The notes under the pieces: generated by a model
Told to the model about the DNA's origin: nothing
Database searches by the model: none
What the model saw: the letters and a program-made list of their open reading frames with translations, nothing else
Made by a program: the position numbers and the translations under genes
Shown here: one piece after another, positions 7,631 to 15,852 of the stretch
Numbering within the stretch: position 1 is the first letter of the stretch
How the letters are laid out: each line of letters starts with the position of its first letter
NCBI RefSeq assembly: GCF_900156285.1
Contig: NZ_FTNC01000005.1
Location: 1-64,000, forward strand
Length of the DNA: 64,000 nucleotides
From: Halanaerobium kushneri
GTDB taxonomy: Bacteria; Bacillota; Halanaerobiia; Halanaerobiales; Halanaerobiaceae
Direction of reading: 5' to 3'

Positions 7631-9529
7631 TTGCTTAAATTTGAAGTGGAAAAGCGACTGCGTTTTTTTTCGCTGATACTTTTCCTGGCCTTTATTTTAA
7701 AATATAATTATTTGATGCTGCATATATTTTATGCACCATCTCTGACAGCGCTGATAATTAGAAATTTATTTTTTATCATATTTTACTTAAAATTTGTTGA
7801 GCCTCTGCTTATTTCTAAAAAGATAAGACAGAGGTTGTTTTTGATGCTGATAATTTTTACTATTTTTGTTTTATCTAACCACTGGTATAACCGTTATTTT
7901 GGTAATTTTCTAAGTATCAGTGATATTTTTGCAGGAGAGGGAACCGGTCAATTTTCAATGTATGAGGTTTTATTTACTCATATTTTTAAATACTGGGATG
8001 TTATTTTTATTCTTGATATTGTGCTGCTTGGTATTACCGGCTTTAATTCTCTCCCGGATCTTAATCTAGTTAAGGACTGGGGTTTTTGGAAACTATCATT
8101 AAAAGAAATTCCCATCAAAAACACAACTGCTTTTGCGCTTATTATTTTACTATTACTGGTTCAGATAGTTGCAGGCAGTTATATAATGGGTGGCAAGAGC
8201 CCGGCAGAACTTTACCGATCAGGCAGCTCCTACTTAGCATCAGTTTATGGTATTTTACCATTATATACAATAGAGGCCTACAGTTATATAACCCGTGAGG
8301 AAGAAAAACCAAGACCGGAACTTAAAAATATTCCTTATTATAAAAAGCAAAGACAGCTCAGTGGGATCCAAAAACTTCCTGACAAAACAAATGTAATTCT
8401 AATTCAGGTGGAATCACTTGATGCAAAGGTTTTGGATTACAGCAAACAGGGAGAACAGATAACACCTTTTTTAAATAAGCTTAAAGATCAGAGTCTTTAT
8501 TTTGAAAATTTCTATGCTCAGAAAGTTAACGGTAGTTTTGATGCGGATTTATCAACTCTTACTTCTTTATATCCCGTTAATCGCAGTTATGTTTTTAGAG
8601 ATATTGATCTGAGTGCTTTTCAGTCTTTACCACTGCTGCTTAAGGAAAAAAATTATCAGACTCTTGCTTTTCACAATAATGATCGTAACTTTTTTAATCG
8701 GGCTGAAGCTTATCCAGATCTGGGCTTTGATCGTTTTTACAGTCAGAGATATTTTGAAGAAAATATCTACCCTGTACCTGAGGCGAGAGGACTGGGAGTC
8801 AATGATTATGATTATTTTAATCAGGCTGCAGAGATTATAAAAGAAAAAGCGGCAGCTGAGAAGCCATTTTTTGCTTATTTAATTTCACTAACCAGTCATA
8901 CTCCTTTTAATTTTTATCCGAAAACAGCTGTTAAAGAATTTGCTGGAGTAAAAAATAACCTGGTTCAGAATTATTTTAGATCAATTAATTTTACAGATGC
9001 TGCAATTGAAAACTTCGTTAATAAACTTAAAGAAGCCGGGATAATGAAAAATACTCTGCTTGTTATTTATGCTGATCATGAGTCTGAAATTAAATCTATA
9101 GAATATGAATCAGACAGTGATTTTACTCTCTGGCGGAATGTAAAAGTTCCTTATCATATTCCTCTGATTATTAAACATCCAGAGATTAAAAATAGGACAA
9201 TTAAGCGGGAAGGTACTACCACAGATATAGCCCCAACTGTACTTGATTTGCTTGGATATCAGGAATTACCCGATCAGTTTGTGGGCAGTTCATTATTTTT
9301 AGAAGAGGAAAATCCAATTTTATTTTTACACGAAACTCCACATCTGCTTAAAGATGGGCAGCTTTATATAAAAGAATTGGATCAAATAATTAAAGTGGGA
9401 CATTTAAAAAATCAGGAAAAAGAAATAACATTTTCTGAGGCAAAAATAAATGAAATAACAGAAATAATTGATTATATGCGCAGTATTTTTATGATTAATC
9501 AGGGTGAGATATTTAAGGAGGTGGAATAA
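7631..9529 (+). CDS. LtaS/OpgB-like phosphoglycerol transferase, membrane-bound sulfatase fold
   Basis: 632 residues: about five N-terminal membrane helices (residues ~12-184), then an extracytoplasmic alkaline-phosphatase/sulfatase domain from about 250. The metal ligand Glu261 (QVESLD) and the ADH pair near residue 480 are visible. Where LtaS has its catalytic Thr (TSDAE), this protein has Ser302 (GSFDAD). Such enzymes move glycerol phosphate from phosphatidylglycerol to lipoteichoic acid (LtaS) or to osmoregulated glucans (OpgB). In a diderm host the latter type of acceptor is plausible; the sequence does not decide. The start is TTG at 7631, eight bases after AGGAGGA. It overlaps the next gene, a glycerophosphodiesterase. 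Confidence 0.85.
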   Translation: MLKFEVEKRLRFFSLILFLAFILKYNYLMLHIFYAPSLTALIIRNLFFIIFYLKFVEPLLISKKIRQRLFLMLIIFTIFVLSNHWYNRYFGNFLSISDIFAGEGTGQFSMYEVLFTHIFKYWDVIFILDIVLLGITGFNSLPDLNLVKDWGFWKLSLKEIPIKNTTAFALIILLLLVQIVAGSYIMGGKSPAELYRSGSSYLASVYGILPLYTIEAYSYITREEEKPRPELKNIPYYKKQRQLSGIQKLPDKTNVILIQVESLDAKVLDYSKQGEQITPFLNKLKDQSLYFENFYAQKVNGSFDADLSTLTSLYPVNRSYVFRDIDLSAFQSLPLLLKEKNYQTLAFHNNDRNFFNRAEAYPDLGFDRFYSQRYFEENIYPVPEARGLGVNDYDYFNQAAEIIKEKAAAEKPFFAYLISLTSHTPFNFYPKTAVKEFAGVKNNLVQNYFRSINFTDAAIENFVNKLKEAGIMKNTLLVIYADHESEIKSIEYESDSDFTLWRNVKVPYHIPLIIKHPEIKNRTIKREGTTTDIAPTVLDLLGYQELPDQFVGSSLFLEEENPILFLHETPHLLKDGQLYIKELDQIIKVGHLKNQEKEITFSEAKINEITEIIDYMRSIFMINQGEIFKEVE

Positions 9530-10560
9530 TTAAATACTTTATAATTATTTCAACCATCATCTTAGTCTTTGCTTTTATATATTTTGAATTCTACTATTTA
9601 ATTAGACCATCAAAACTGGGAAAAAAAATTATTGAAAACTATAATTTTGATTATCCGGTTCTGATAGCTCATCGGGGTGCTTCTTATGCTGCGCCTGAAT
9701 CTACATTACCGGCAGTTAAAATAGCTTTGGAAAGTGGTGTGGATTATATAGAACTTGATGTCCAGAGAACCAAGGATGGCGAACTTGTTGTTTTTCATGA
9801 TACAAATCTTCTTCGATTAACAGATGCCAGAAAAGCTTTTCCTGACAAGAAAAATTATGAACTTAAAAATTTTACCCTGGCAGAATTGAAAAAATTGAAT
9901 TATGGTGCCTGGTTCAATGTCAAATATCCAGAACGGGCCCGGGATAGCTACAGTCAACTAACTATTTTAACTTTAGCTGAAGTTTTAGACTTTGTTGATC
10001 CGGTAAATACAGGGGTTGGACTCTTTCTGGAATTAAAAAGTCCTTATCTTTATGAAGAAATTGAAAAAGAAATTGTCGCTCTCCTGCAGAAAAAAGAAAT
10101 ATATGAGACTGCTGAAAAGAAACCTTATATATTATTTCTTTCTTTTTCTCCAGCAAGTTTAAAGCGGCTTTCAGAATTACGTCCGGAATCACCACGGATA
10201 CTTTTAACCAGGAGAAATTTTGTTTCTCCAAAACGCTGGCGAGGCTGGCTGGAAATAACAGAAGAAGTAGCAGCTGGGATTGGTCCCAAAGGACATGTCA
10301 GTTTTCCCTGGTATATCGGAGCTGCCCATAAAAAAGGGTTATTTGTTTTTCCTTATGTAATTAATCGTTCCTGGCAGCTGAAGATTTTTTCCTGGTTTAG
10401 TGCTGATGGTTATATTACTGATCGCCCTGAAATGCTGGCTGATTTTTACAATAGGGTGCAGGAATTTGGAGAAAGTGTGGGAGAACTGGGGGAAAATATA
10501 CTCGAAGAGGAAGAGGAAAAAAGTACTGATGATTCCAATCAGCAAAAAAAAAATAATTAA
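9529..10560 (+). CDS. Membrane-anchored glycerophosphodiester phosphodiesterase with probable ATT start
   Basis: 343 residues. An N-terminal hydrophobic anchor (residues 3-24) precedes a GDPD TIM barrel with the catalytic HRG at 48-50, an APEST motif close to the usual PENT, ELD metal ligands and FHD. These enzymes release glycerol-3-phosphate from glycerophosphodiesters. The frame is open from the end of the upstream gene, yet the first ATG/GTG/TTG codon is TTG 9727, which would remove the anchor and the HRG. An ideal AAGGAGG (9515-9521) sits 7 nt before ATT 9529, so ATT (or ATA 9526) is the likely start. ATT shares its first base with the upstream TAA. The pairing with a phosphoglycerol transferase suggests turnover of its products. 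Confidence 0.82.
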   Translation: MKYFIIISTIILVFAFIYFEFYYLIRPSKLGKKIIENYNFDYPVLIAHRGASYAAPESTLPAVKIALESGVDYIELDVQRTKDGELVVFHDTNLLRLTDARKAFPDKKNYELKNFTLAELKKLNYGAWFNVKYPERARDSYSQLTILTLAEVLDFVDPVNTGVGLFLELKSPYLYEEIEKEIVALLQKKEIYETAEKKPYILFLSFSPASLKRLSELRPESPRILLTRRNFVSPKRWRGWLEITEEVAAGIGPKGHVSFPWYIGAAHKKGLFVFPYVINRSWQLKIFSWFSADGYITDRPEMLADFYNRVQEFGESVGELGENILEEEEEKSTDDSNQQKKNN

Positions 10561-10597
10561 TTCCCCTATTTAATGGAATTATCCAAAAAGTTTATGA

Positions 10598-10640
10598 TAT
10601 AATTTAAATACTAGATATTTATAAAATGAAAACATTTTCA
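10598..10640 (+). promoter_or_regulatory. Possible promoter with cre-like site before the alcohol dehydrogenase
   Basis: TATAAT at 10598-10603 with a weak -35 (TGGAAT 10574-10579). Downstream, TGAAAACATTTTCA (10627-10640) has perfect TGAAAA/TTTTCA arms and matches the CcpA cre consensus except for one central base. A CcpA-type roadblock is possible but unproven. Confidence 0.35.
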
Positions 10641-10708
10641 AGCTTAATTTTATTATATGTTTAGTGAATAATAATTTGAATTTATTTAAAAATCAGGAGG
10701 GTTAAATT

Positions 10709-11875
10709 ATGCAGAATTTTACTTTTCAAAACACAACTAAAATAGTTTTTGGTCGGGATACAGAAGAAGAAGTGGGCCAATATACGGCAGAACATGGTTC
10801 CAAGGTGCTGCTGCATTATGGTGGAGGTAGTATAAAAAAATATGGAACCTATGATAAAGTGGTTGAATCACTCAAAAAAGCAGGAGTGGACTATGTAGAA
10901 CTGGGTGGAGTTGAACCCAATCCAAAACTTTCTCTGGTTAAGGAAGGGATTAAGCTGGCCCGGGAAGAAAATGTAGATTTTATCCTGGCAGTTGGTGGAG
11001 GTAGTGTTATTGACTCTGCTAAAGCAATTTCTGTTGGTTATTTTTATGATGGTGATGTCTGGGACTTCTTTACTAGAGAAGCTGAAATAACTGAGGCTCT
11101 GCCAATTGGAGTTGTTCTGACTATTCCTGCTGCTGGAAGTGAATCCAGTGGGGCTTCTGTTGTAACAAAAATGGATGGAATGTATAAACGAGATATTGGC
11201 TCTGATTTAATCAGACCTCAATTTGCAATTATGAATCCTGAAATAACATTTACTTTACCAAATTATCAGACAGCCTGTGGAGCTGTAGATATTATGGCTC
11301 ATATAATGGAAAGATATTTTACAAACACTGAGAATGTTGAGTTAACAGATAGATTATCAGAATCAGCTTTAAAAACTATTATTAAAAATGTGCCAGAAGT
11401 ACTGAAAAATAATGAGGATTATGCGGCCAGAGCTGAAGTAATGTGGACAGGAACAATTGCTCATAATAATTTGCTTGGCACTGGTAGAGAAGAAGACTGG
11501 TCTTCCCATGGAATTGAACATGAATTGAGTGGAATTTATGATGTTGCCCATGGTGCAGGCCTGGCAGTTGTTTTTCCGGCCTGGATGGAATATGTGTATC
11601 AGCATGATTTAGAAAGATTTGCTCAATTTGCGGTTCGAGTCTGGGATGTAGATCCTGATTTTAAAGATCTGGAATGGACTGCTCGTCAGGGAATTAAAAA
11701 GACCAGAGAATTCTTTAAGTCAATTGGAATGCCGGTTACCCTGGAAGGTCTTGATGTTCCAGCTGATCGACTCGAAGAAATGGCAGAAAAGGCAACAGAA
11801 AATGGACCAATCGGTAACTTTGTTAAATTAGATACAGAAGATGTTTTAAATATTTATAAAAGTGCATTAAAGTAA
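10709..11875 (+). CDS. Iron-containing alcohol dehydrogenase (butanol dehydrogenase/YqhD type)
   Basis: 388 residues, group III Fe-ADH. The nucleotide-binding GGGSVIDSAKAI motif lies at about 96-107. The C-terminal helical domain carries the metal-binding Asp and His residues (CGAVDIMAHIMERYF, HGIEHELSGIYDVAHGAGLAVV). It should reduce aldehydes to alcohols with NAD(P)H in the cytoplasm, disposing of reductant during sugar fermentation. CAGGAGG precedes the ATG by 8 bp. Only 17 bp separate it from the Mrp operon, so the antiporter genes may be co-transcribed with it. The precise aldehyde substrate cannot be read from sequence. Confidence 0.9.
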   Translation: MQNFTFQNTTKIVFGRDTEEEVGQYTAEHGSKVLLHYGGGSIKKYGTYDKVVESLKKAGVDYVELGGVEPNPKLSLVKEGIKLAREENVDFILAVGGGSVIDSAKAISVGYFYDGDVWDFFTREAEITEALPIGVVLTIPAAGSESSGASVVTKMDGMYKRDIGSDLIRPQFAIMNPEITFTLPNYQTACGAVDIMAHIMERYFTNTENVELTDRLSESALKTIIKNVPEVLKNNEDYAARAEVMWTGTIAHNNLLGTGREEDWSSHGIEHELSGIYDVAHGAGLAVVFPAWMEYVYQHDLERFAQFAVRVWDVDPDFKDLEWTARQGIKKTREFFKSIGMPVTLEGLDVPADRLEEMAEKATENGPIGNFVKLDTEDVLNIYKSALK

Positions 11876-11892
11876 TGGCTGGAGGTGCCTAA

Positions 11893-12399
11893 ATGCTGCA
11901 GAAAATATCTGCCTTTGTTTTTTTATTGATCGTCTGGTTTATCTTTGCAGGAAAAATAAGTGTTGATGTTTTAATAATAGGCAGTGCAGCTTCACTTCTG
12001 GTGACCCTTTTTTTTAGTGATATGTTATTCAGGGAAGTTCACCGTAGACTTCCCTGGTATCACTATTTACGTAAGCTGGCACTTATCTTATTATTTATTC
12101 CTGTGTTTTTTTATGAAGCAGTAACAGCTGCTTTAAAGGTTTCTAAACATGTTTTTGAAAAAAATCCTTCCTTTAATCCTGGAATTGTTAAAGTTAAGAC
12201 TGAACTTACCGATATTACAGGCCTGAGTTTACTGGCCAATCTCATTACACTGACTCCAGGGACATTAACTCTCGACTATGACAGAAGCGAAAAAGCTTAT
12301 TACATCCACTGGATTGATGTAGAAACAGTGGAAGAGGCGGAATTAAAAAAGAAAATAATTGCCCGTTTTGAGCGCTGGGTGGGAGTGATTTTTAGATGA
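11893..12399 (+). CDS. mnhE: Na+/H+ antiporter subunit MrpE
   Basis: 168 residues with two N-terminal membrane helices (about 4-45) and a third near 65-85, then a cytoplasmic tail with the conserved LANLITLTPGTLTLDYD stretch characteristic of MnhE. It is an accessory subunit of the Mrp complex in the inner membrane. First gene of a tightly packed nine-gene set in which most stops overlap the next start; here the TGA stop overlaps the ATG of mnhF. Confidence 0.9.
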   Translation: MLQKISAFVFLLIVWFIFAGKISVDVLIIGSAASLLVTLFFSDMLFREVHRRLPWYHYLRKLALILLFIPVFFYEAVTAALKVSKHVFEKNPSFNPGIVKVKTELTDITGLSLLANLITLTPGTLTLDYDRSEKAYYIHWIDVETVEEAELKKKIIARFERWVGVIFR

Positions 12400-12653
12400 T
12401 TATTGGACTTGCTATTTTTTTTACCATACTTTCGGTCATTGTATCCTACCGGGTGGTAGTTGGTCCTACCATTACTGATAGGTTAATTGGTGCTGATACA
12501 ATAGGAATTTTTATGTCTCTGGTAATGCTGATGATTGCTCTTGAATACGATATTTATCTTCTGGTTGATATTGTACTTGCCTATGCAGTCTTATTATTTA
12601 TTGATATGCTGATTTATGCTAAATATTTTGAGCACGGGGAGCTGTATAGATAA
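12396..12653 (+). CDS. mnhF: Na+/H+ antiporter subunit MrpF
   Basis: 85 residues, three membrane helices, with the VVGPTITDRLIGADTIG segment (about 22-38) that marks MnhF. Small membrane subunit required for assembly of the antiporter. Its ATG overlaps the mnhE stop (ATGA) and its TAA overlaps the mnhG ATG. Confidence 0.9.
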   Translation: MIIGLAIFFTILSVIVSYRVVVGPTITDRLIGADTIGIFMSLVMLMIALEYDIYLLVDIVLAYAVLLFIDMLIYAKYFEHGELYR

Positions 12654-12994
12654 TGCCAATTAGATTAATAATCTCATATTTTTTAATGGGAACCGGTTCT
12701 GCTTTTGCTGTGGTAACCGTACTTGGATTACTTCGTTTTCCTGATGTCTATACCCGAATTCATGCCGGAGCAGTAGTACTGACTATTTCTGCGGTGCTGG
12801 TGACAATGGGGACTGCAATTTATGTCTGGAACTTTTTTTTGAGTGCGAAAATCGTTCTAATCGGAATCTTTTTTCTTTTTTCTAATCCAATGGCAACTCA
12901 TGCAATCGCCCGGGCTTCTTATAAACGTCAGATTGCTTTACCAAAGGAGTATGAGATAGATGCCTATTCTGATTATTTAGGGAGAGATGACTAA
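12653..12994 (+). CDS. mnhG: Na+/H+ antiporter subunit MrpG
   Basis: 113 residues, three membrane helices, with the family motif LGLLRFPDVYTRIHAG (about 24-39) and the NPMATHAIARAS segment. MnhG is a small integral subunit of Mrp and of the related membrane-bound hydrogenases. Its stop and the next start overlap (TAATG at 12992-12996). Confidence 0.9.
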   Translation: MPIRLIISYFLMGTGSAFAVVTVLGLLRFPDVYTRIHAGAVVLTISAVLVTMGTAIYVWNFFLSAKIVLIGIFFLFSNPMATHAIARASYKRQIALPKEYEIDAYSDYLGRDD

Positions 12995-13236
12995 TGGCTG
13001 TACTGGAAGTTATTTTAGTAATTTTTTTAGTTTTTTCGGCTCTAATGGCTGTTCGCTTTGATGAAGAATTGATTTCTATAATTTTTTTATCTATTTTCTC
13101 CCTGATTTTAACAGCATTATATCTTTTGCATAAGGCTGCTGATGTAGCTCTGGCAGAGGCTGTAATTGGTGCTGGTTTGAATACAGCAATTTTTATGAGT
13201 GCAATCAGTCAGATAAGACACGGAGATTCTGACTGA
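12994..13236 (+). CDS. MbhD-like (DUF4040) subunit of the Mrp complex
   Basis: 80 residues, three hydrophobic helices, with the segment DVALAEAVIGAGLNTAIF (about 49-66) typical of the hydrogenase subunit MbhD/DUF4040 domain. In Bacillus-type Mrp this domain is part of the large MrpA C-terminus; here it is a separate small gene, as in archaeal and Thermotogae-type Mrp and Mbh clusters. This shows that the operon belongs to the split-MrpA group. Confidence 0.85.
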   Translation: MAVLEVILVIFLVFSALMAVRFDEELISIIFLSIFSLILTALYLLHKAADVALAEAVIGAGLNTAIFMSAISQIRHGDSD

Positions 13237-13250
13237 AAACACAGCCGGGG

Positions 13251-13979
13251 GTGGTGAATTTGAATAAACTAATAAAAAAAATAATGAGCTTATTTATTCT
13301 GGCTGGTGTAACTTATGCACTTTATCAAAACTTTTCTCTAATGCCTGAGTACCAGGGATTAAATGAAGGGCTTTCCAGTTATATTATTGAATCAGGACTA
13401 AATGATACTGGCTCACTTAATTTAATTACTGCTGTACTATATGATTATCGAGCTTTCGATTCTCTGGGGGAAAGTACTGTTATTTTTGGTGCAGTTAGTG
13501 GAATAGTTCTTATTTTATCCCGCAAAATGCTTCCTGTTTCTTCTAAGGGATTGTCATTTATTGTTAAAAGAACTTTAGGGATTATGACTCCTTTTATAGC
13601 ACTTTTTGGGCTTTATGTTATTACTCATGGTCATCTTACTCCTGGCGGAGGTTTTCAGGGAGGAGTAATACTGGCGGCAATTTCTATTATTTTTAGTATA
13701 GTATATGGTAGTGCCTTTGATTATCGCCGTTATAGTCCGCAAACTAAAACCGCTCTGGAAACAGGGGGAGCTATGATTTTTCTGGGACTGGGTTTGGCCG
13801 GAATTATTCTGGAGGGCGCATTTTTGCATAACCTTGGTTTTTTAACTGCCGAAACAGGGACTTTAATTTCTGCAGGTAGTATTCCCTATATAAACATTGG
13901 AGTAGGTTTTAAGGTTGGGGCAGGACTGGCTATTATTTTTTACAGTATGATTCAAAAAACTTTTGAGGAGGATTTTTAA
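13251..13979 (+). CDS. mnhB: Na+/H+ antiporter subunit MrpB with MbhE-like N-terminus
   Basis: 242 residues in two parts: an N-terminal segment with LITAVLYDYRAFDSLGES (about 58-75), which resembles MbhE and the end of MrpA, and a C-terminal MnhB domain with the HGHLTPGGGFQGG motif (about 125-137). This fusion supplies another piece of what is MrpA in Bacillus. The start is uncertain: GTG at 13251 sits inside the purine-rich GGGGGTGGTG, while TTG at 13260 has better SD spacing. Stop overlaps the mnhC start. Confidence 0.87.
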   Translation: MVNLNKLIKKIMSLFILAGVTYALYQNFSLMPEYQGLNEGLSSYIIESGLNDTGSLNLITAVLYDYRAFDSLGESTVIFGAVSGIVLILSRKMLPVSSKGLSFIVKRTLGIMTPFIALFGLYVITHGHLTPGGGFQGGVILAAISIIFSIVYGSAFDYRRYSPQTKTALETGGAMIFLGLGLAGIILEGAFLHNLGFLTAETGTLISAGSIPYINIGVGFKVGAGLAIIFYSMIQKTFEEDF

Positions 13980-14314
13980 TGTTTAATAATTTAATTTTTA
14001 TCATCCTCTTTATGCTTGGCTTTTATGCTCTGGTTATCAAAACTAATTTAATAAAAAATGTAATTGGATTAAATTTAATGGAAGCAGCTGTTTTCTTCTG
14101 GGTTATTTCATTTTCTGATATCGGAGGTAAAGTTTCCATTCATAAATTGGGAGAAGAAGTAACAAAGTTTAATGATCCTGTGCCTCAGGCCTTAACTTTA
14201 ACAGGTATAGTAATTGGTGCCAGTACTGCGGCTCTGCTTTTAACTTTAATAATAGAATTAAATAAATTTAGTGGAACAATAGACAGAGACCAATTAGAGG
14301 GGCTGAATGACTGA
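13979..14314 (+). CDS. mnhC: Na+/H+ antiporter subunit MrpC (NuoK-like)
   Basis: 111 residues, three membrane helices, homologous to complex I NuoK. It carries the conserved GLNLMEAAVFF segment with its membrane-embedded glutamate (about residue 37) and the DPVPQALTLTGIVIGASTAALLL signature. It forms part of the ion-translocating path next to the MrpD-type subunits. Stop and next start overlap (TGATG). Confidence 0.9.
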   Translation: MFNNLIFIILFMLGFYALVIKTNLIKNVIGLNLMEAAVFFWVISFSDIGGKVSIHKLGEEVTKFNDPVPQALTLTGIVIGASTAALLLTLIIELNKFSGTIDRDQLEGLND

Positions 14315-15849
14315 TGAGTTGGATGAACATTGAACTGATTTTGCTAATTGCTTTACCGGCTCTGACTGCAGTAATTATGTATTTCAGCAAATATTTTAAG
14401 CAGCGGCTTCGAAACTTTTTTGCAATTACAGGAGCTGGAATAGAACTTTATTTGATTTTTTCTTTATTTGTTGTAAATTATGAGGCTGTAAAAAAGTCTG
14501 ATTTTTTTCTCCAGTATACTATTGGTTATCAGAATACACCCTTTGTAATAAATTTTGCTATGGATAATTTGAGCCTGCTATTTTCGTTAATAGTGACTGG
14601 AGCTGTATTTTTAATTGTTATCTTCTCGACTCAGTATATCAGAGACAAAGAACATAGATATTTTGCTCTCTTTTTTCTGGTTCTGGCTGCAATCCAGGGC
14701 AGTATTCTGACTGCTGATCTTTTTACCCTGTATTTATTTATTGAGACAATTACCATTTTTACAACGCCCCTAATTTCTTTTAAGAAAACCGAGGAAACAA
14801 CCAGGGCAGCAATGCAGTATTTATTTTATGGGATTACCGGTGGGATCTTCTTTTTTATTTCCATGATCTTAATTTATTTTAAGCTGGGAACTCTTAAAAT
14901 GGCAGCAGTAGCTGAATCATTTTCTTTAATCTCAGCTCCAATGCAGCTTACAATTATAATTTTCTTTCTGCTGGCTTTAATTATTAAGCTGGGAATTTTC
15001 CCGATTCATTTCTGGCTGCCTCGAGCTCACAGTGCCTGTCCTGCCCCAATAAGTGCTCTGCTTTCGGGTGTGCTTTTAAAAGTTTATCTTTACATATTTA
15101 TGCGTTTATTCTGGACTATGATTTCCTTTGATTTTTTAGTTAATCTGCACCTTAATGCTTTTGTGCTTGATCTGGCCTTAGTTTCGAGTTTAATTGGCCA
15201 TATTTTTGCCCTGCAGGCTGATAACTTAAAGAAAATGCTTGCTTATTCAAGTATTGGTCATATTGGCATGATTCTGGCTGTGCTGATGCTAAACACCGAA
15301 GCCGCTTTTTACGGAGGACTTCTGCATATTATTGCTCATTTATTGATGAAATCCGGACTTTTTTTAAGCAGTGGTTATTTACTGCAGAGAACTCTTTCTC
15401 ATCACATAGATGATCTAAAAGGGATTGGTCATAAAAACAGACTGGTCTTTATTGCTTTTATTACTATCTGTCTGGGAACAATTGGTATGCCGCCTTTAAT
15501 AGGTTTTGTCAGCAAATGGTATGTGCTGCTTGCTTTTTTAAAAGCCAGGCATTTTTTTGGGGCATTTGTGGTTGGGGCAGGAAGTATAATTGCTCTTATC
15601 TATTATTTGCGCTATATCTCGCAGGCCTATGAGACAGTTAAATCTGAGAGTCTTAGTTTAAAGGAAGAATTTTTTTCACTAAGAGAAATTTTTAATTCGA
15701 CAAATATTATGAAAACCGTTATCTATATTTTTACCCTGCTGGTTATTTTCTTCGGGCTGAGTTATCAATTATTTGAATTACCAGTTAATACAGCTATTTT
15801 TGAACTATTAAATCCGCAGAAATATATTGAGCTTGTTCTGGGAGGTTGA
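14314..15849 (+). CDS. mnhD: MrpD-type antiporter subunit, copy 1
   Basis: 511 residues, about 14 membrane helices, family of NuoL/M/N and MrpA/D. The key charged residues are visible: the TM5 glutamate in YLFIETITIF (about 137-146), the TM7 lysine in IIKLGIFPIHFWLPRAHS with both family histidines, and the TM8 lysine in SGVLLKVYLY. It is a proton/sodium channel subunit. First of three consecutive MrpD paralogues; its C-terminus (KYIELVLGG) is nearly the same as that of copy 2, showing tandem duplication. Confidence 0.9.
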   Translation: MSWMNIELILLIALPALTAVIMYFSKYFKQRLRNFFAITGAGIELYLIFSLFVVNYEAVKKSDFFLQYTIGYQNTPFVINFAMDNLSLLFSLIVTGAVFLIVIFSTQYIRDKEHRYFALFFLVLAAIQGSILTADLFTLYLFIETITIFTTPLISFKKTEETTRAAMQYLFYGITGGIFFFISMILIYFKLGTLKMAAVAESFSLISAPMQLTIIIFFLLALIIKLGIFPIHFWLPRAHSACPAPISALLSGVLLKVYLYIFMRLFWTMISFDFLVNLHLNAFVLDLALVSSLIGHIFALQADNLKKMLAYSSIGHIGMILAVLMLNTEAAFYGGLLHIIAHLLMKSGLFLSSGYLLQRTLSHHIDDLKGIGHKNRLVFIAFITICLGTIGMPPLIGFVSKWYVLLAFLKARHFFGAFVVGAGSIIALIYYLRYISQAYETVKSESLSLKEEFFSLREIFNSTNIMKTVIYIFTLLVIFFGLSYQLFELPVNTAIFELLNPQKYIELVLGG

Positions 15850-15852
15850 TTA

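Noticed and set aside
9727-9729. TTG start for the glycerophosphodiesterase
   Set aside because: It would remove the membrane anchor and the catalytic HRG motif encoded in the same open frame and has no SD.
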